Source: Streptomyces leeuwenhoekii (GTDB taxonomy: Bacteria > Actinomycetota > Actinomycetes > Streptomycetales > Streptomycetaceae). Taken from it: a stretch of 64,000 bases of DNA. This document shows, piece after piece, positions 40,701 to 53,500 of this stretch. Every line of letters begins with the position of its first letter. Position 1 is the first letter of the stretch. Where the stretch lies: positions 7,144,001 to 7,208,000 of the forward strand of contig NZ_LN831790.1 in NCBI RefSeq assembly GCF_001013905.1, read 5' to 3'. The notes beneath the pieces were generated by a model. That model was given only the letters and a program-made list of their open reading frames with translations. It was not told the origin of the DNA and ran no database searches. Made by a program: the position numbers and the translations under genes.

Positions 40701-43700
40701 AACGGCTTTCCGATGCCAGGCGGAACGGCCACCAGGTGCTGGCGGTGGTGCGGGGCAGTGCGGTGAACCAGGACGGGGCGTCGAACGGGTTGACGGCGCC
40801 GAATGGTCCGTCGCAGCAGCGGGTGATCCGGCGGGCGTTGGCGTCGGCGGGGTTGGTCCCGTCTGATGTGGACGTTGTGGAGGCGCATGGGACCGGTACG
40901 GTGCTGGGTGATCCGATCGAGGCGCAGGCGTTGATCGCGGCGTACGGGCAGGGCCGGGACCGGCCGTTGTGGCTGGGGTCGGTGAAGTCGAACCTGGGGC
41001 ATACGCAGGCGGCGGCGGGGGTCGCCGGTGTGATCAAGATGGTGCAGGCGATGCGGCACGGGGTGTTGCCGCGTACGTTGCATGTGGATGAGCCGTCGCC
41101 GCATGTGGACTGGTCGTCGGGTTCGGTGGAGTTGCTGACCGAAGCCCGGCCGTGGCCGGAGACCGGGCGGGCGCGGCGGGCCGGGGTGTCCTCGTTCGGC
41201 ATCAGCGGCACCAACGCCCACGTCATCATCGAGCAGGCGCCCCAAGACACCGCCCCGGCGGTTGTCCGGCGCGAGTTGCCGGTGCACGCGTGGGTCCTGT
41301 CCGGCCACACGCCCGAGGCGGTGCGCGCCCAGGCGGCCCGGCTGCGGGCGGTGGCCGCCGAACTGGACCCCGCCGATGTGGGCCTGTCGCTGGTGACCGG
41401 ACGCGCCCTGCTGGACCACCGCGCCGTGGCCGTGGGCGCGGACCGGGCGGAGCTGCTGCGGGCACTGGAGTCCGTGGCGCCGGTCGAAGCCCGGCCGGGG
41501 GCGACGGCGTTCGCCTTCCCCGGCCAGGGTTCGCAGCATGCCGGGATGGGGCTCGCGGAGACAGCGGCGTACCCAGTCTTTGCCGAGGCCCTGGACGAGG
41601 TGTTCGGACACCTCGACCCGCTACTGGGGTGCTCGCTACGCGAGGTCCTCGGTGATGAAGAAGCGTTGGCACGCACCGAGTTCACCCAGTGCGCGCTGTT
41701 CGCGGTCGAGGTGGCGTCGTGCCGTTTGCTGGCGTCCTGGGGGGTGCGGCCGGACGTGTTGATCGGGCACTCGGTCGGTGAGCTGGTGGCCGCGCACCTC
41801 GCGGGCGTGTGGTCGCTGGCGGACGCGTGTGCCGTCGTAGCCGCGCGGGGCCGGCTAATGGGTGCGTTGCCGCCTGGCGGGGCCATGGTCTCGGTCCGGG
41901 CCGGCGAGGCCGAGGTACTGCCCCATCTGGTCGATGGTGTGTCGATCGCCGCGGTGAATGGGTCGGAAGCCGTTGTGCTGTCCGGAGATGAGGACGCCGT
42001 GCGCACGCTCGCCCAGCGTTGGCGGGGCAAGCGGCTGCCGGTCTCGCACGCCTTCCACTCCCACCATATGGACGTCGTGCTCGACGACTTCGCCGCCGTG
42101 CTCGACCGGGTCGAGTTCTCGCTCCCGCGCATCCCCGTCGTGTCGAACCTGACCGGGACGGTGGCAGGGGAGGAGATCACAACCCCCGCCTACTGGGTGC
42201 GGCACGTGCGGGAGACGGTTCGGTTCGCCGACGGCGTCGCCGCCCTGCCCGGCCTCGGCGTGACCAGGTGCCTGGAAGTCGGACCGGGCGCCGTGCTCAC
42301 CGCGCTCACGCGAGAGGTCCTTCCCGCCGGTGGCCCGGTCGCCATCGCCACCGCCCGGCCGGGCCGGGACGGGGCAGGCTCCCTGGTCCGCGCCCTCGGT
42401 GACCTTCACGCGCACGGCGGTACCGTCGACTGGCGCGCCTTCCACGCCGGATCAGGGGCCCGAGCGGTGAACCTGCCGGCTTACGCCTTCCAGCGCGAGC
42501 TGTTCTGGCTCACCCCGGCTCCTCTCGCCCAGCCCGGTGCGGGGCCGGGCGCGGAGGAGCTGTGGTCGGCCGTCGACCAGGGTGACGCCGACCGGCTCGC
42601 CGCCGCTCTGGAAATCACCGACCCGGCCGCCCGCTCCGGCCTGGCGGCCGTCCTGCCCGCACTGGCCTCCTGGCGCGGCAAGTCCACAGTGGACGGGTGG
42701 CGGTACCGGGTGGACTGGCGGGCGCTGCCCACCCTCGGCCGCGCGGTGCCCACCGGCCGGTGGCTGTTCGTTCACCCAGGCGACGACGGGGGCGAACTCG
42801 CCGAGGCCCTGGCCGAACGCGGCGCGGATCTCATTCCGATCCCGATGGCCGACCGTGAGGTGCTGGCCCGTCGTATCGCCGAGCTCGGGCCGCTCGCGGG
42901 TGTGCTGTCCGAACTGGACGCCGGCACCGCCCCGGACACCACGGACCTCCCCGGCACGGTGACCCTCCTGCACGCCTTGGGCGACGCCGGGGTCAGCGCC
43001 CCGCTGTGGTGCCTGACCCGCGCGGCGGTCACCACCGACCCCGCCGACCCGCCACCCGAGGTCGGCCGCGCCCGGCTCTGGGGGCTGGGCTTGGTCGCCG
43101 CGCTGGAGCACCCGGCCCGGTGGGGTGGTCTGATTGACCTGCCCGAGCATACGGACAGTCGGATCGTCGAGGCGCTGCTCGCCGTGCTCGCGGGCGGCCA
43201 CGGCGAGGACCAGTTGGCCCTCCGCGCGGGCGGCCCGCTCGTCCGCAGGCTCCGCCGAGCCCCGCTGCCCGGCGGGGCCGGCGACGGCTGGGCCCCGCAC
43301 GGCACCGTGCTGATCACCGGGGGCACGGGGGTGCTGGGCGCGGGGGCGGCCCGCTGGCTGGCCGCGCGCGGAGCCAAACACCTGCTGCTGGTCAGCAGGC
43401 GCGGCCCGGACGCTCCCGGTGCCCAGGCACTGGAGGCGGAGCTGACCGCGCTGGGCGCCCGGAGCACTATCCTCGCCTGCGACGTCACCGACCGCGCCGC
43501 GCTGGCCGCGCTGCTCGACGGAGTTCCGGCCGAGCACCCGCTCACCGCCGTGGTGCACACCGCGGGCGTACTCGACGATGGGGTGCTCGACGAGCTGACC
43601 CCGGAGCGCTGGTCGGCAGTGCTCGCTCCGAAGGCGGTCGCGGCCTGGCACCTGCACGAGCTCACCCGCGACCGCGACCTGGACGCGTTCGTCCTGTTCG

Positions 43701-44590
43701 GCTCGGCCGCGGGCACCACCGGCAACCTCGGTCAGGCCGGGTACGCCGCGGCCAACGCCGCACTCGACGCCCTCGCCGAGCGCAGGCGCGCCGAAGGCCT
43801 TGCCGCCACTTCCGTCGCTTGGGGCAACTGGTCCTCCGGCATGTCCAACAGCAGGGTCGCGACCGACCGGTTCGACCGCTTCGGTCTGCGCGGCATGGAC
43901 CCCGACCTCGCCTTCTCCGCGCTGGGCCAAGCCGTGGACCGCGGGGAGACCCGCGTTGTCGTCGCCGACATCGACTGGACGCGCTTCGGCGCCTCCTACA
44001 CCGCGCTCCGGCCCAGCCCGCTGCTGGCCGAGGTGCTCGACACCCCGGCCACAGCATCGGAGACGGGTGCGGGTGCCTCGCTGCGCGCCCGGCTCGCCGA
44101 GATGAGCCCGGAGGAAGCCGCGCGGGTGGTCACCGGCGTCGTCCGCGACCACGTCGCAGCCGTGCTCGACCACGGGGACCCGGCAACACTGCCCACCGAC
44201 AGGGCCTTCCGCGACCTCGGCATTGACTCGCTCACCGCCGTGGAACTGCGCAACCGGCTCAGCACCGTGACCGGGCTCGCCCTGCCCGCAGGCACGGTTT
44301 TCGACTACCCGCACGTGACCGCGCTGGCCCGCCACCTGCTCGACAGGCTGGCCCCCAAGGGCACCGGGGAGCCCGCTGCCACTGAGGAGGCCAGGTGCCG
44401 CGCCGCCCTCGCCACCGTGCCCTACACCCGGCTGCGCGAGTCCGGCCTGCTGCCCGCCCTGCTCGCCTTGGCGGACGGCGCCGCACCGGAACCCCCGGCC
44501 GCCACCCGCGGCCAGGAACTGGGCGACATGGATCTCAACCAACTCGTCCTGCTGGCACTCGACAGCGAGAACCCGGAGGCTTCCCGATGA
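34709..44590 (+). CDS. Modular type I PKS, gene B: modules 4-5
   Basis: A 3293-residue PKS with order docking / KS-AT-DH-KR-ACP / KS-AT-KR-ACP / docking. It takes the tetraketide from gene A and adds two malonyl units. GTG 34709 is preceded by AGGGGGA; only 41 bp separate it from gene A. The N-terminal coiled-coil docking helix ([21 protein letters not shown]) fits the C-terminal helix of gene A. The C-terminus, [20 protein letters not shown], is a different docking type that matches the N-terminus of gene C. The KR of module 4 is A-type, unusual beside a DH. The stop overlaps the gene C start (ATGA). Confidence 0.95.
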   Translation: MADEVRLREYLKRITAELHHTRQRLRETTARAGEPIAIVGMACRYPGGVTSATELWRLVDQGRDAVSGFPTDRGWDLDTLLADPDRPGASYARAGGFLHGAAEFDADFFGISPREALAMDPQQRLLLETAWEVFEEAGIDPLSLRGSRTGVFAGVMYHDYAARVRVAPEAVQGYVQNGSAGSIASGRLAYTFGFHGPAVTVDTACSSSLVALHLAAQALRQGECDLALAGGVTVMSTPTTFVEFSRQRALAADGRCKSFAASADGTGWGEGVGLLLVERLSDARRKGHQVLAVVRGSAVNSDGASSRLTAPNGIAQERVIRQALTAAGLAPGQVDAVEGHGTGTALGDPIEAEALLATYGRDRDRPLWLGSLKSNIGHTQAAAGVGGVIKMVQAMRHGLLPRTLHVDAPSPAVDWSAGAVRLLTEAQSWPDTGEPRRTAVSSFGVSGTNAHVIVEQPAPEPASEAASERTTTPSIVPVVVSARSARALREQAGRLAETGVDPLDLAFSAATTRAAFAHRAVVVAGAPEQGLRALAEGHPTPGVVTGVAAKTPGRVAFLFSGQGSQRVDMGRELASRFPVFAEAFDEVCGHFDALLGHSLREALADPEAVHRTEITQCGLFAVEVALCRVLAAWGVRPDVLIGHSVGELVAAHVAGVLSLADACAVVTARGRLMGALPEGGAMVSVQAGEADVVPHLADGVSLGAVNGPEAVVLTGDEDAVLALAQRWKSTRLKVSHAFHSARVEPMLAEFVRVLGSVTFAPPRLPVISNTTGAEAGPEITTPGYWARHAREAVRFADGLHTAAALGVQTWIEIGPDAVLTALVRDCLGADATPAQRRGVPEEDALLTLLASLHTRGTPVDWPAFFADTGARTVPLPTYAFQRERFWLPAGDDPAAAGQVGLATAGHPLLGAKISLAGGEGTVFTGRLALDDHPWLTGHEVHGSVLLPGTAFLDLAWHAARETGHDLVEDLTLEAPLAVPATGAVMLQITVGHPEGTAASLSIHSRTEGAPDDRPWTRHAAGTLTTGAGPGAELAEWPPEGAETVDLTGFYDRLAATGFGYGPAFRGVRAAWRRGEELFAEVALPEAAQTGTGGHGLHAALLDAALHPAIGEAATPRLPFTWSRAALHATGASALRVRLIPDGPDVVAVTVADDTGAPVATIGSLTARAVSPAQVEAARMETAEVPAVDGWCYRVAEEPVLTGAPAVLSGRWVLVLPAGYEDDPWTDAVAGALSAAGAEVERSTAGGVRELAGPVSGVLSALALAEDPHPGAPAVPTGLAATLDLLHDLASSDSGARLWCLTRTAGGAEQAMVAGLGRVAALELPRVWGGLIELPAEPGTGTDGLVRALAQDTEDQIAVRADGPRARRLVPVPRTAAPQPWKPRGTVLVTGGTGGLGAHLARHLARPGVDLVLLSRRGPEAPGAEELRAELLSAGASVTVAACDVTDRQALAELLAGLPEPPSAVVHTAGTSRSQPLAETGPAELAEVFAAKVLGAHHLDELLDGPLDAFVLFSSIAGVWGSGGQAAYAAANAYLDALAERRRARGLPATAVAWGPWAGDGMVDDSTAEYLRGRGLRVLPPEAALTALERAVAEDHTALVVVDVDWGRFLPAYTSARRAPLFDRLTATRPHRAGTARTRTARNQAAQTEWAGLSEAALPAAVLGLVRGQAAAVLGLASAEEVDTGRAFTAAGFDSLMSIDLRDRLAAATGLRLPATLVFDHPDPEALTRHLCAELAGRPGTATITAPARVTGEEPVAIIGMACRYPGGITSPEELWRLVADGAEVLGPLPRDRGWDVDALVHPDPDRPGTTYVGVGGFLPDAAAFDPGLFGISRREALAMDPQQRLLLESAWEALEHAGIDPTSLRGSATSVFAGVMHHDYLTRFGTVPAEVEGHFATGNAASVLSGRVAYTFGFEGPAVTVDTACSSSLVAMHLAAQALRQGECDLALAGGATVMASPTIFTEFSRQRGLAPDGRCKAFSASADGTGWGEGVGLVLLERLSDARRNGHQVLAVVRGSAVNQDGASNGLTAPNGPSQQRVIRRALASAGLVPSDVDVVEAHGTGTVLGDPIEAQALIAAYGQGRDRPLWLGSVKSNLGHTQAAAGVAGVIKMVQAMRHGVLPRTLHVDEPSPHVDWSSGSVELLTEARPWPETGRARRAGVSSFGISGTNAHVIIEQAPQDTAPAVVRRELPVHAWVLSGHTPEAVRAQAARLRAVAAELDPADVGLSLVTGRALLDHRAVAVGADRAELLRALESVAPVEARPGATAFAFPGQGSQHAGMGLAETAAYPVFAEALDEVFGHLDPLLGCSLREVLGDEEALARTEFTQCALFAVEVASCRLLASWGVRPDVLIGHSVGELVAAHLAGVWSLADACAVVAARGRLMGALPPGGAMVSVRAGEAEVLPHLVDGVSIAAVNGSEAVVLSGDEDAVRTLAQRWRGKRLPVSHAFHSHHMDVVLDDFAAVLDRVEFSLPRIPVVSNLTGTVAGEEITTPAYWVRHVRETVRFADGVAALPGLGVTRCLEVGPGAVLTALTREVLPAGGPVAIATARPGRDGAGSLVRALGDLHAHGGTVDWRAFHAGSGARAVNLPAYAFQRELFWLTPAPLAQPGAGPGAEELWSAVDQGDADRLAAALEITDPAARSGLAAVLPALASWRGKSTVDGWRYRVDWRALPTLGRAVPTGRWLFVHPGDDGGELAEALAERGADLIPIPMADREVLARRIAELGPLAGVLSELDAGTAPDTTDLPGTVTLLHALGDAGVSAPLWCLTRAAVTTDPADPPPEVGRARLWGLGLVAALEHPARWGGLIDLPEHTDSRIVEALLAVLAGGHGEDQLALRAGGPLVRRLRRAPLPGGAGDGWAPHGTVLITGGTGVLGAGAARWLAARGAKHLLLVSRRGPDAPGAQALEAELTALGARSTILACDVTDRAALAALLDGVPAEHPLTAVVHTAGVLDDGVLDELTPERWSAVLAPKAVAAWHLHELTRDRDLDAFVLFGSAAGTTGNLGQAGYAAANAALDALAERRRAEGLAATSVAWGNWSSGMSNSRVATDRFDRFGLRGMDPDLAFSALGQAVDRGETRVVVADIDWTRFGASYTALRPSPLLAEVLDTPATASETGAGASLRARLAEMSPEEAARVVTGVVRDHVAAVLDHGDPATLPTDRAFRDLGIDSLTAVELRNRLSTVTGLALPAGTVFDYPHVTALARHLLDRLAPKGTGEPAATEEARCRAALATVPYTRLRESGLLPALLALADGAAPEPPAATRGQELGDMDLNQLVLLALDSENPEASR
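34809..39930 (+). other. PKS module 4: KS-AT(malonyl)-DH-KR(A1-like)-ACP
   Basis: KS Cys205. AT GHSVG (Ser644) and HAFH (from 736) indicate malonyl-CoA. DH has [10 protein letters not shown] (His938) and Asp1102. KR has GGTGGLG, Ser1514, Tyr1527 and Trp1519 in GVWGSGG, with TAGTSRSQP instead of LDD: an A-type KR, with Gln rather than His before AAY (A1-like). ACP Ser1694. A Z double bond is possible. Confidence 0.88.
39960..44370 (+). other. PKS module 5: KS-AT(malonyl)-KR(B)-ACP
   Basis: KS Cys1925. AT GHSVG (Ser2355) and HAFH (from 2447) indicate malonyl-CoA. KR has GGTGVLG, VLDD, Ser2999 (in FGSAAG, catalytic Ser kept) and Tyr3012: B-type. ACP Ser3174 in DLGIDSL. Predicted product: a beta-hydroxyl. 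Confidence 0.9.
40595..41259 (+). repeat. KS patch shared by modules 3 and 5 (gene B copy)
   Basis: Partner of 30099-30763 (offset 10496). Confidence 0.88.
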
Positions 44591-47500
44591 CCGTGCCCGT
44601 GGACAAGGTCACCACCGCACTGCGCGCCTCGCTCAAGGAGACCGACCGGTTGCGCCGGGAGAACCAGCGGCTCACCGACGCAGCCACCGAACCGATCGCC
44701 ATCGTGGGCATGGGCTGCCGGCTGCCAGGCGGTGTCCACTCACCCGAGGACCTGTGGGCACTGCTGCGTGAGGGCACCGAGGTGGTCACCGACTTCCCTG
44801 CCGACCGCGGCTGGGACCTGGACCGCGTCTACCACCCCGACCCCCATCACCAGGGCACCTCCTACGTGCGCACCGGCGCCTTCCTGGAGGGCGCTGCGGA
44901 GTTCGACGCCGCCTTCTTCGGTATCTCCCCGCGCGAGGCAGTGGCCATGGACCCGCAGCAGCGGCTGCTGCTCGAAACCTCCTGGGAGACCTTCGAACGC
45001 GCGGGCATCGACCCGGGGAGGCTGCGTGGCAGCCGCACCGGAGTGTTCATCGGCACCAACGGGCAGGACTATGCCACTTGGTTGTCCAAGACCCCCGACG
45101 CGGTCGAGGGCTTCGTCGGCACCGGCAACGCGGCAAGCGTCGTCTCCGGGCGGCTGGCCTACACCTTCGGCCTGGAGGGCCCGGCCGTCACCACCGACAC
45201 CGCCTGCTCCTCCTCGTTGGTGGCCTTGCACTTGGCCGTGCAGGCGCTGCGCCAGGGCGAGTGCGATCTGGCGCTGGCGGGCGGGGTCACCGTCATGTCT
45301 ACCCCGCTGATCTTCGTGGAATTCTCCCGACAGCAGGCCCTGGCCCCCGACGGCCGCTGCAAGCCTTTCGCCGCCGCCGCCGACGGCACCGCCTGGGCCG
45401 AAGGCGCGTGCCTGCTGCTGGTCGAACGGCTCTCCGACGCCCGCCGCAACGGCCACCGGGTACTCGCCGTGGTGCGGGGCAGCGCGGTGAACCAGGACGG
45501 GGCCTCCAACGGGCTGACCGCCCCCAACGGCCCGGCGCAGCAGCGGGTCATCCGGCAGGCCCTGTCCGCCGCCCGGTTGTCCGCGCGTGACATCGACGTG
45601 GTCGAGGCGCACGGGACCGGTACCGCGCTGGGTGACCCGATCGAGGCCGAGGCGCTGATCGCCACCTACGGGCAGGACCGCGACCGGCCTCTGTGGCTGG
45701 GCTCGGTGAAGTCCAACATCGGCCATACCCAGGCCGCCGCCGGCGTCGCCGGGGTGATCAAGATGGTGCTGGCCATGCGGCACGGGGTGCTCCCGCGCAC
45801 GGTCAACGTCGACGCGCCGACCCCGCACGTCGACTGGCAGGCAGGCGCGGTGCGCCTGCTCACCGACGAACTGCCCTGGCCGCAGACCGGCGGTCCGCGC
45901 CGGGCGGCGGTGTCCTCCTTCGGCATGAGCGGCACGAACTCCCACGTCGTGCTCGAAGCGGCCCCGCCGGAGGCCGGCCCCGCCGAACGGCCCGACCTGC
46001 CCGGACCGATCCCGTGGTTGCTCTCAGCTGCGGACCCGGAGGCGCTGCGCGAGCACGCCCGCAGGCTCGCCGCCCACGCCGGCACCGGTCCCGACCCGGC
46101 CGACGTCGCGCACGCCCTGGCCACCTCGCGGGCCGCGCTGGAGCACCGCGCCGTCGTCCTCGCCGACGACCTCCCCGGGCTGACCCGAGGACTGCGCGCG
46201 CTCGCCGACGGTGCCGTGGACCCGGCCGTCGTGCACGGCACCACCTCCGGCGCCCCGGGCGGAGTCGTGTTCGTCTTCCCCGGCCAGGGTGCGCAGTGGG
46301 CGGGCATGGCCGTGCGGTTGCTGGACTCCGCGCCGGTGTTCGCCCAGCGGATGCGGGAGTGCGCCGAGGCGCTCGCGCCGTACGTGGACGCCTCCCCGCA
46401 GGACGTGCTGCGCGGTGTTCCCGGCGCGCCCACGCTGGACCGGGTCGACGTCGTGCAACCCACCCTGTTCGCCGTGCTCGTCTCGCTCGCGGCGCTGTGG
46501 CGGGCGCATGGGGTGCACCCGGTTGCGGTGCTGGGGCACTCCCAGGGGGAGATCGCCGCGGCCTGCGTCGCCGGCGCGCTGTCGCTGGCCGACGCGGCGA
46601 AGGTCGTCGCCCTGCGCGCCCGGGCGCTGGTGGACCTCGCCGGGCGTGGCGGCATGGTGTCGGTGCCGCTGCCCCGCGAGCGGGTGTCGGAGCTGATCGC
46701 GCGCTGGGGCACCTCGCTGTCGGTCGCCGCGGTCAACGGACCCGCCAGCACCGTGGTCTCCGGCGACACCACCGCGCTGGAGGAACTGCTCGCCGATTGC
46801 GCCGAGCACGACATCCGCGCCCGCCACATCCCGGTCGATTACGCTTCGCACTCCACTCAGGTCGGCTCCCTGCGCGAGCGTATCCTCACCGACCTGGCCG
46901 GCATCACGCCCGCCCGGCCGGTGGTGCCGTTCCTGTCCACCGCCACCGGCAGATGGATCGGCGCGGAGGAGGTCGACGCCGGGTACTGGTACCGGAACCT
47001 GCGCGGCACCGTCCGCTTTGAGGAGGCCACCCGCGCGCTGCTGGCCGAGGGCCACCGGACTTTCCTGGAGGTCGGCCCGCACCCCGTGCTGACCGGCGCG
47101 ATGCAGGAGACCGCCGAGGCCGAGGGGGTAGCCGCGGTCGTGCTGGGCACCCTCCGTCGGGACACCGACGACACCGCCCGGTTCCGGACCGCTCTCGCCG
47201 AGGCGCACGTCGCGGGCGTCACCGTGGACTGGGTGCCCCTGTTCGCCGCCCGCCCGCCCTGCCCGGTCGACCTGCCGACCTATCCGTTCCAGCGGCGGCA
47301 CTACTGGCCGAGGCCACCGGAGCGGCAGGCGGCCGCCGAGGGCCTCGAACCGGCGTTCTGGGCCGCCGTCGAGCGCCGCGACGCCGCCGGGCTGGCCCGC
47401 ACACTCGACGCGGGCGGGGCTGAGCAACGCGCCGTGCTCGACGCGGCGCTGCCTCTGCTGGCGGCTTGGCGCGAGCGCGCCCGGGCAGAGTCCACAGTGG

Positions 47501-50500
47501 ACGCCATGCGCTACCGGGCCCGCTGGGCGGCCCTGGGGTCCGGCGGAAACGCCCGTCCCACCGGCACCTGGCTGCTGGTCGTGCCCGCCGCGCACGCTGG
47601 GCACGAGTGGGTCACCGCCTGCGCTGAGGTGCTCACCGGATGCGGGGCCGCCACCCGGGTACTGCCGCTCGCGCCAGAGGAGGACCGCGACGGGCTCACC
47701 ACCCGGCTCGCCGAGCACGCGGGCACCATGGCGGGGGTGCTGTCACTGCTGGCGCTCGCCGAGGAACCCCACCCCCGGCACCCGGGCCTGACCGCAGGCC
47801 TCGCGGGCACTCTGCTCCTCGTCCAGGCGCTCGGGGACGCCGGTGTCAAGGCCCCCCTGTGGGTGCTGACCACCGACGCGGTCACCACCGGCCCCGCCGA
47901 TCCGCCGCCCAACGCCGCGCAGTCCCAGTTGTGGGGCCTGGGCCGCGTGGTCGCGGTGGAGCACCCGCACCGCTGGGGTGGGCTGGTCGACGTGCCCGCC
48001 GCAGTCACCGGCCGCGTCACCGCCCGGCTCGCCACCGTGCTCGCGGGGGCCGGCGGAGACGACCAGATCGCCCTCCGCGACACCGGCGCCCTCGGTCGCA
48101 GGCTTGCCCGCGCCCCGCTCGCGAGGACCCCCGCCGTGCGGAACTGGACCCCGCGCGGCAGCGTCCTGGTGACCGGCGCCACCGGCTCACTCGGTTCGCA
48201 CCTGGCCCGGTGGCTTGCCGGGCGCGGCGCCGGGCACCTGGTGCTGGTCAGCCGCCGGGGTGCCGAGACTCCCGGAGCCGCCGCGCTGGTTGCCGAACTG
48301 GCCGAGCTGGGCACCGAGGTCACCTTCGCGGCCTGCGACGTCACCGACCGGGACGCCCTGGCCACCCTGGTGGCGCGGCTGGCCGAGGAGGGCCGGGACG
48401 TGCGCGCGGTGATGCACGCCGCCGCCGTGATCGAGCTGGCGTCGCTGACCGGGACCACGGTGGAGGAGTTCGCTCGGGTCGTGGCGGGCAAGGTGCTCGG
48501 CGCCCGCAACCTCACCGAGGTCTTCGCCGACCGGCAGCTCGACGCGTTCGTGCTGTTCTCCTCGATCGCCGCCCTGTGGGGCAGCGCCGACCACGCCGCG
48601 TACAGCGCGGCCAACACTTACCTGGACACCCTCGCCGAGCACCGGCGGGCCCACGGCCTGCCCGCCACGTCCGTGCAGTGGGGAGTCTGGGCGGTCGAAC
48701 GCGACGGCGTGATCGCACCGCACAGCGCCGAGTTCGAGCGGCTGCGCAGGCAGGGCCTGCCACCGATGGACCCGGACACCGCCTTCACGGGCCTGGGCCA
48801 GGTGCTCGACCGGGATGAGACCACCGTCGCCGTCGCCGAGGTCGACTGGCCCCGCTTCGCCCCGGTGTTCACCGCCGTCCGCCCTAGCCCGTTCCTCGAC
48901 GGTCTGCCCGAGGCACGCCCGGCAGCCCCGGACACCCCGGCCGAACCGGCGGAGTCCGGGCTGCGCGCCCGGCTGGCCGCGTTGCCGCCAGCCGAGCGTG
49001 ACCACGAGCTGCTCGACCTGGTCCGCGCCCACGCGGCGGCGGTGCTCGGGCACACCTCGCCCGGCGCGGTCGATGCCTCCCGGGCCTTCCGCGAGCTGGG
49101 CTTCGACTCGCTGACCGCCGTGGAGCTGCGCAACCGCCTCAACACGGCAGCGGGACTGCGGCTGCCCGCCACGGCGGTGTTCGACCACCCGACCCCGGCC
49201 GCGCTGGCCGGACTGCTGCACACCGAGCTCCTCGGCACCCCGGAACCGGTCACCGCGCCCGCTATCACCTCGGGTACCGAGGACGAGCCGATCGCCATCG
49301 TGGCCATGAGCTGCCGGCTGCCCGGCGGGGTGGACTCCCCGGAGGCGCTGTGGCGCCTGCTGCTCGACGAAGGCGACGTGGTGTCCGGCTTCCCCGACGA
49401 CCGGGGCTGGGACGTTGACGGCCTGTACCACCCCGACCCGGCGCACCCGGGAACATCCTCGGCACCCGGCGGTGGTTTCCTCACCGACATTGCCGGGTTC
49501 GACCCGGGGTTCTTCGGGATTTCCCCGCGCGAGGCACTGGCGATGGACCCCCAGCAACGGCTGCTGCTGGAGCTGGCCTGGGAGGTGCTGGAACGGGCGG
49601 GCACCGACCCGCTGTCCCTGCGCGGCAGCACCACCGGCGTGTTCGTCGGCACCAACGGCTCCGACTACCTCAACCTGCTCGGCAGCACCGGTGAACCGGT
49701 GGAGGGCTACGTCGCCACCGGCAATGCCGCCAGCGTCGCCTCCGGGCGCCTGGCCTACACCTTCGGCTTCGAGGGCCCCGCCGTCAGCGTCGACACCGCC
49801 TGCTCGACGTCCCTGGTCGCCCTGCACCTGGCGGCGCAGGCGCTGCGCCGTGGCGAATGCTCGCTCGCCCTAGCCGGGGGCGCGGCGGTGATGTCGACCC
49901 CGATGAGCCTGGTCGAGTTCTCCCATCAGCGGGTGCTCTCAGCCGACGGGCGGTGCAAGGCCTTCGGCACCACTGCTGACGGCATGGGCATGGCCGAGGG
50001 AGTCGGTCTCGTGCTGGTGGAGCGGCTCTCCGACGCCCGCAGGCACGGGCATCCCGTGCTCGCCGTCATCCGGGGCAGCGCGGTGAACTCCGACGGTGCC
50101 TCCAACGGGCTGACGGCGCCGAATGGTCCGGCGCAGCAGCGGGTGATCCGGCAGGCGCTGGCGTCGGCGGGGCTGTCACCGTCCGATGTGGACGCGGTGG
50201 AGGCGCACGGGACCGGTACGGCGCTGGGTGATCCGATCGAGGCGCAGGCGCTGATTGCTGCTTACGGGCAGGGTCGTGCCCGGCCGTTGTGGCTGGGTTC
50301 GGTGAAGTCCAACATCGGCCACACCCAGGCCGCGGCGGGGGTCGCCGGAGTGATCAAGATGGTGCAGGCGATGCGGCACGAGATGTTGCCCGCGACCCTG
50401 CACGTGGACGAGCCGACCCCGCACGTGGACTGGTCGGCCGGAGCGGTTGAACTGCTCACCGTACGACGTCCCTGGCCGGAGGTGGGTCGGCCGGCACGGG

Positions 50501-53500
50501 CTGCGGTGTCTTCCTTCGGGATCAGCGGTACCAACGCCCACCTGATCCTGGAACAGGCACCGCCCGCCGAGACCGAGGAGATCGAGCGCCGCGAGCCGCC
50601 GTGGGTGCCGTGGGTGCTATCGGCCCGCTCACCGCGGGCGCTGCGTGAGCTCGCCGCCCGGCTGGCACCGGAGGACCTGCTCGACGTGGGCCTGTCCCTG
50701 GCACGTACCCGGGCGGCGCTCGACCACCGCGCGGTGGTCGTCGCCGACAGCCTCGACTCGGCCGCGGCCGGGCTGGCGTCACTGGCGGCGGGGAAACCGG
50801 CACCGTCGGTGCTGCGCGGCGTCGTGCACGGCGGCGGGCGGACGGCGTTCGCCTTCTCAGGGCAGGGCTCGCAGCGGGCCGGGATGGGCCGGGAACTGGC
50901 CGAGGCGTTCCCGGTGTTCGCCGCTGCGTTCGACGAGGTGTGCGCGCACCTGGACCCGTTGCTGGACCGGCCGTTGCGGGAGGTGCTGGACGACGCGGAG
51001 GCGTTGGGGCGCACGGAGTTCACCCAGTGCGCGGTGTTCGCCTTCGCGGTGGCCTCGTGCCGTTTGCTGGCGTCCTGGGGGGTACGGCCGGACGTGTTGA
51101 TCGGGCACTCGGTCGGTGAGCTGGTGGCCGCGCACCTCGCGGGGGTGTGGTCGCTGGCCGACGCGTGCGCCGTGGTGGCGGCGCGCGGCAGGCTGATGGC
51201 CGCGCTGCCCGAAGGCGGGAGCATGGTGTCGGTGCGCGCCACCGAGGCCGAGGTGGCGCCGCACCTGGTGGACGGCGTGTCGGTGGCCGCGATCAACGGG
51301 CCGGGATCCGTTGTGCTGTCCGGGGAGGAGACGGCCGTGCTCGCCGTCGCGCAGCGGTGGCGGTGGCGGCGACTGGCGGTCTCGCACGCCTTCCACTCGG
51401 CGCTGGTGGAACCGGCGCTGGCGGAGTTCGGGGCGGTGCTGGCCGGAGTCGAGTTCTCCGCACCGGCCCTGCCGGTGGTGTCCAACGTAACCGGTGCGGT
51501 GGCGGGGGAGGAGATCACCACGCCGGAGTACTGGCTGCGGCACGCGCGGGAGGCGGTGCGCTTCGCCGACGGCGTCGGCACGCTGAGCGCCCTGGGTGTC
51601 ACCACTTGCCTGGAGGTCGGCGCGGACCAGGTGCTCGGCCCCCTGGTCCGCGAGAGCGCGCCGGAAGGGCTCGCCGCGGTCGGCCTCACCCGACGCGGGC
51701 GCGGGGAGGTGCGGTCGCTGGTGCTGGCGCTGGGTGAACTGCACGTGCGCGGGGCGGCCGTCGACTGGCCCGCCTACTTCGCGGGCACCGGCGCGCGGGT
51801 GGTCGACCTGCCCACCTACCCTTTCCAGCGGCAGCGGTACTGGCCGAGGCGCACCGGAGCAAAGCCACTGGCTGCCGGGGTGCCGCTGGCCGATGGCGGG
51901 GTGGTGTGCACCGGCAGGCTTTCCCCCCGCGAGCAGCCGTGGCTGGCCGACCACGTGGTGGGCAACTCGGTGCTGGCGCCGGGAACGATGCTGCTGGACC
52001 TCGCCGGGCACGCCGTCCGCGAGTCGGGTGGGGGCGTGCTGGAGGAGCTGACCTTGCACGCACCACTGGTGCTGCCCGGCGAAGGCGCGGTCGACGTGCA
52101 GGTCCGCCTCGGCGCGGCGCGGGAGGACCGGCGGGAAGTCACCGTGTTCTCCCGCACCGGTGACCAGCCGTGGACCCGGCACGCCTCCGGTATCTCCGGC
52201 GCCGACACCGCTCCGGCCCCGGGCCCGGGACCGGAGTGGCCGGTGCCGGGAGCCGAACCGATCCCGACCGACGGGCTGTACGGGCGCTTCGCCGACGCGG
52301 GGATCGACTACGGTCCCGCCTTCTCCGGCCTGCGCGCGGTCTGGCGGCACGGCACCGACGTGCTCGCCGAGGCCGTGCTGCCCGAGGAGGTCCGGGCGGA
52401 TGGGCACGGGGTGCACCCGGCGCTGCTGGACGCGGCGCTGCACGCCGTCGTCGCGGGCGGCCTGCTGACCGTCGAGGACGGTGCCCGGCGTGTGCCGTTC
52501 CTGTGGAGCGGCGTCCGCTGGCACCGCGCCGAAGCACGGGTGCTGCGGGCGCGGCTCTCCCCGGGCGGGCCCGACACCGTCTCGCTCACCGCCACCGACG
52601 AGCACGGCAGACCTGTGCTCACCGTCGCATCGCTCGTGCTGCGCCCGATGGCCCCGGACGCCCCCGTGGTCCGGGCCGGCTCACTGTTCGCGGTGCGCTG
52701 GCGGCCCGTCGGCGGCACACCCGCCCAAGGGCGCTGGGGCGTACTCGGCGGTGACCCGCTCGGGCTTGGCTTCACCGCCGGCCCCGACGCCGACCTCACC
52801 GTGCTGTCGGCTGTGGACACCATCGACGTCCGAGCCGGCACCGCCCGGGTGCTCGGCCAGCTCCAGTCCTGGCTGGCCGGTGCACCGGCAACGGCCCGGC
52901 TCGTAATCCTCACCAGGGGTGCGGTCGCCACCGCGCCGGGCGAGGACGTCACCGGCCTCGCGCACGCCGCGGTCACGGGCCTGGTGCGCTCGGCCCAGAC
53001 GGAGCACCCGGGTCGGATCATCCTGGCCGACCTGCCCGCGGACCTCCCCGAGGGCACCGCGCCAGGGCTGCTCGCACTCGCCGCAGGCGCCGGGGAACCC
53101 GAGGTGGCGGTCCGCGACGGGGCCGTGCTGGCCAGGCGGCTCGTCCACGCCCACCCGCCCGGCGGGCGCGAACCGTGGCGGCCCGACGGCACGGTGCTCA
53201 TCACCGGCGGCACCGGCGCGCTGGGCCGCGCCCTCGCCACCGATCTGGTCACCCGGCATGGGCAGCGGCACCTGCTGCTGACCAGCCGGAGCGGGCCCGG
53301 CGCACCCGGTGCGGCCGCCCTGGTCGCCGAGCTGAGGGCAGCCGGGGCCACCGTCACCGTCGTCGCCTGCGATGTCGCCGACCGAGCCGCGCTGGCCGAG
53401 GTACTGGCAGCCATCCCGGCCGAGCACCCGCTCACCGCCGTGGTGCACGCCGCCGGGGTGCTCGTCGACGGGGTGGTCGACACCCTCACCTCGGCGAGGC

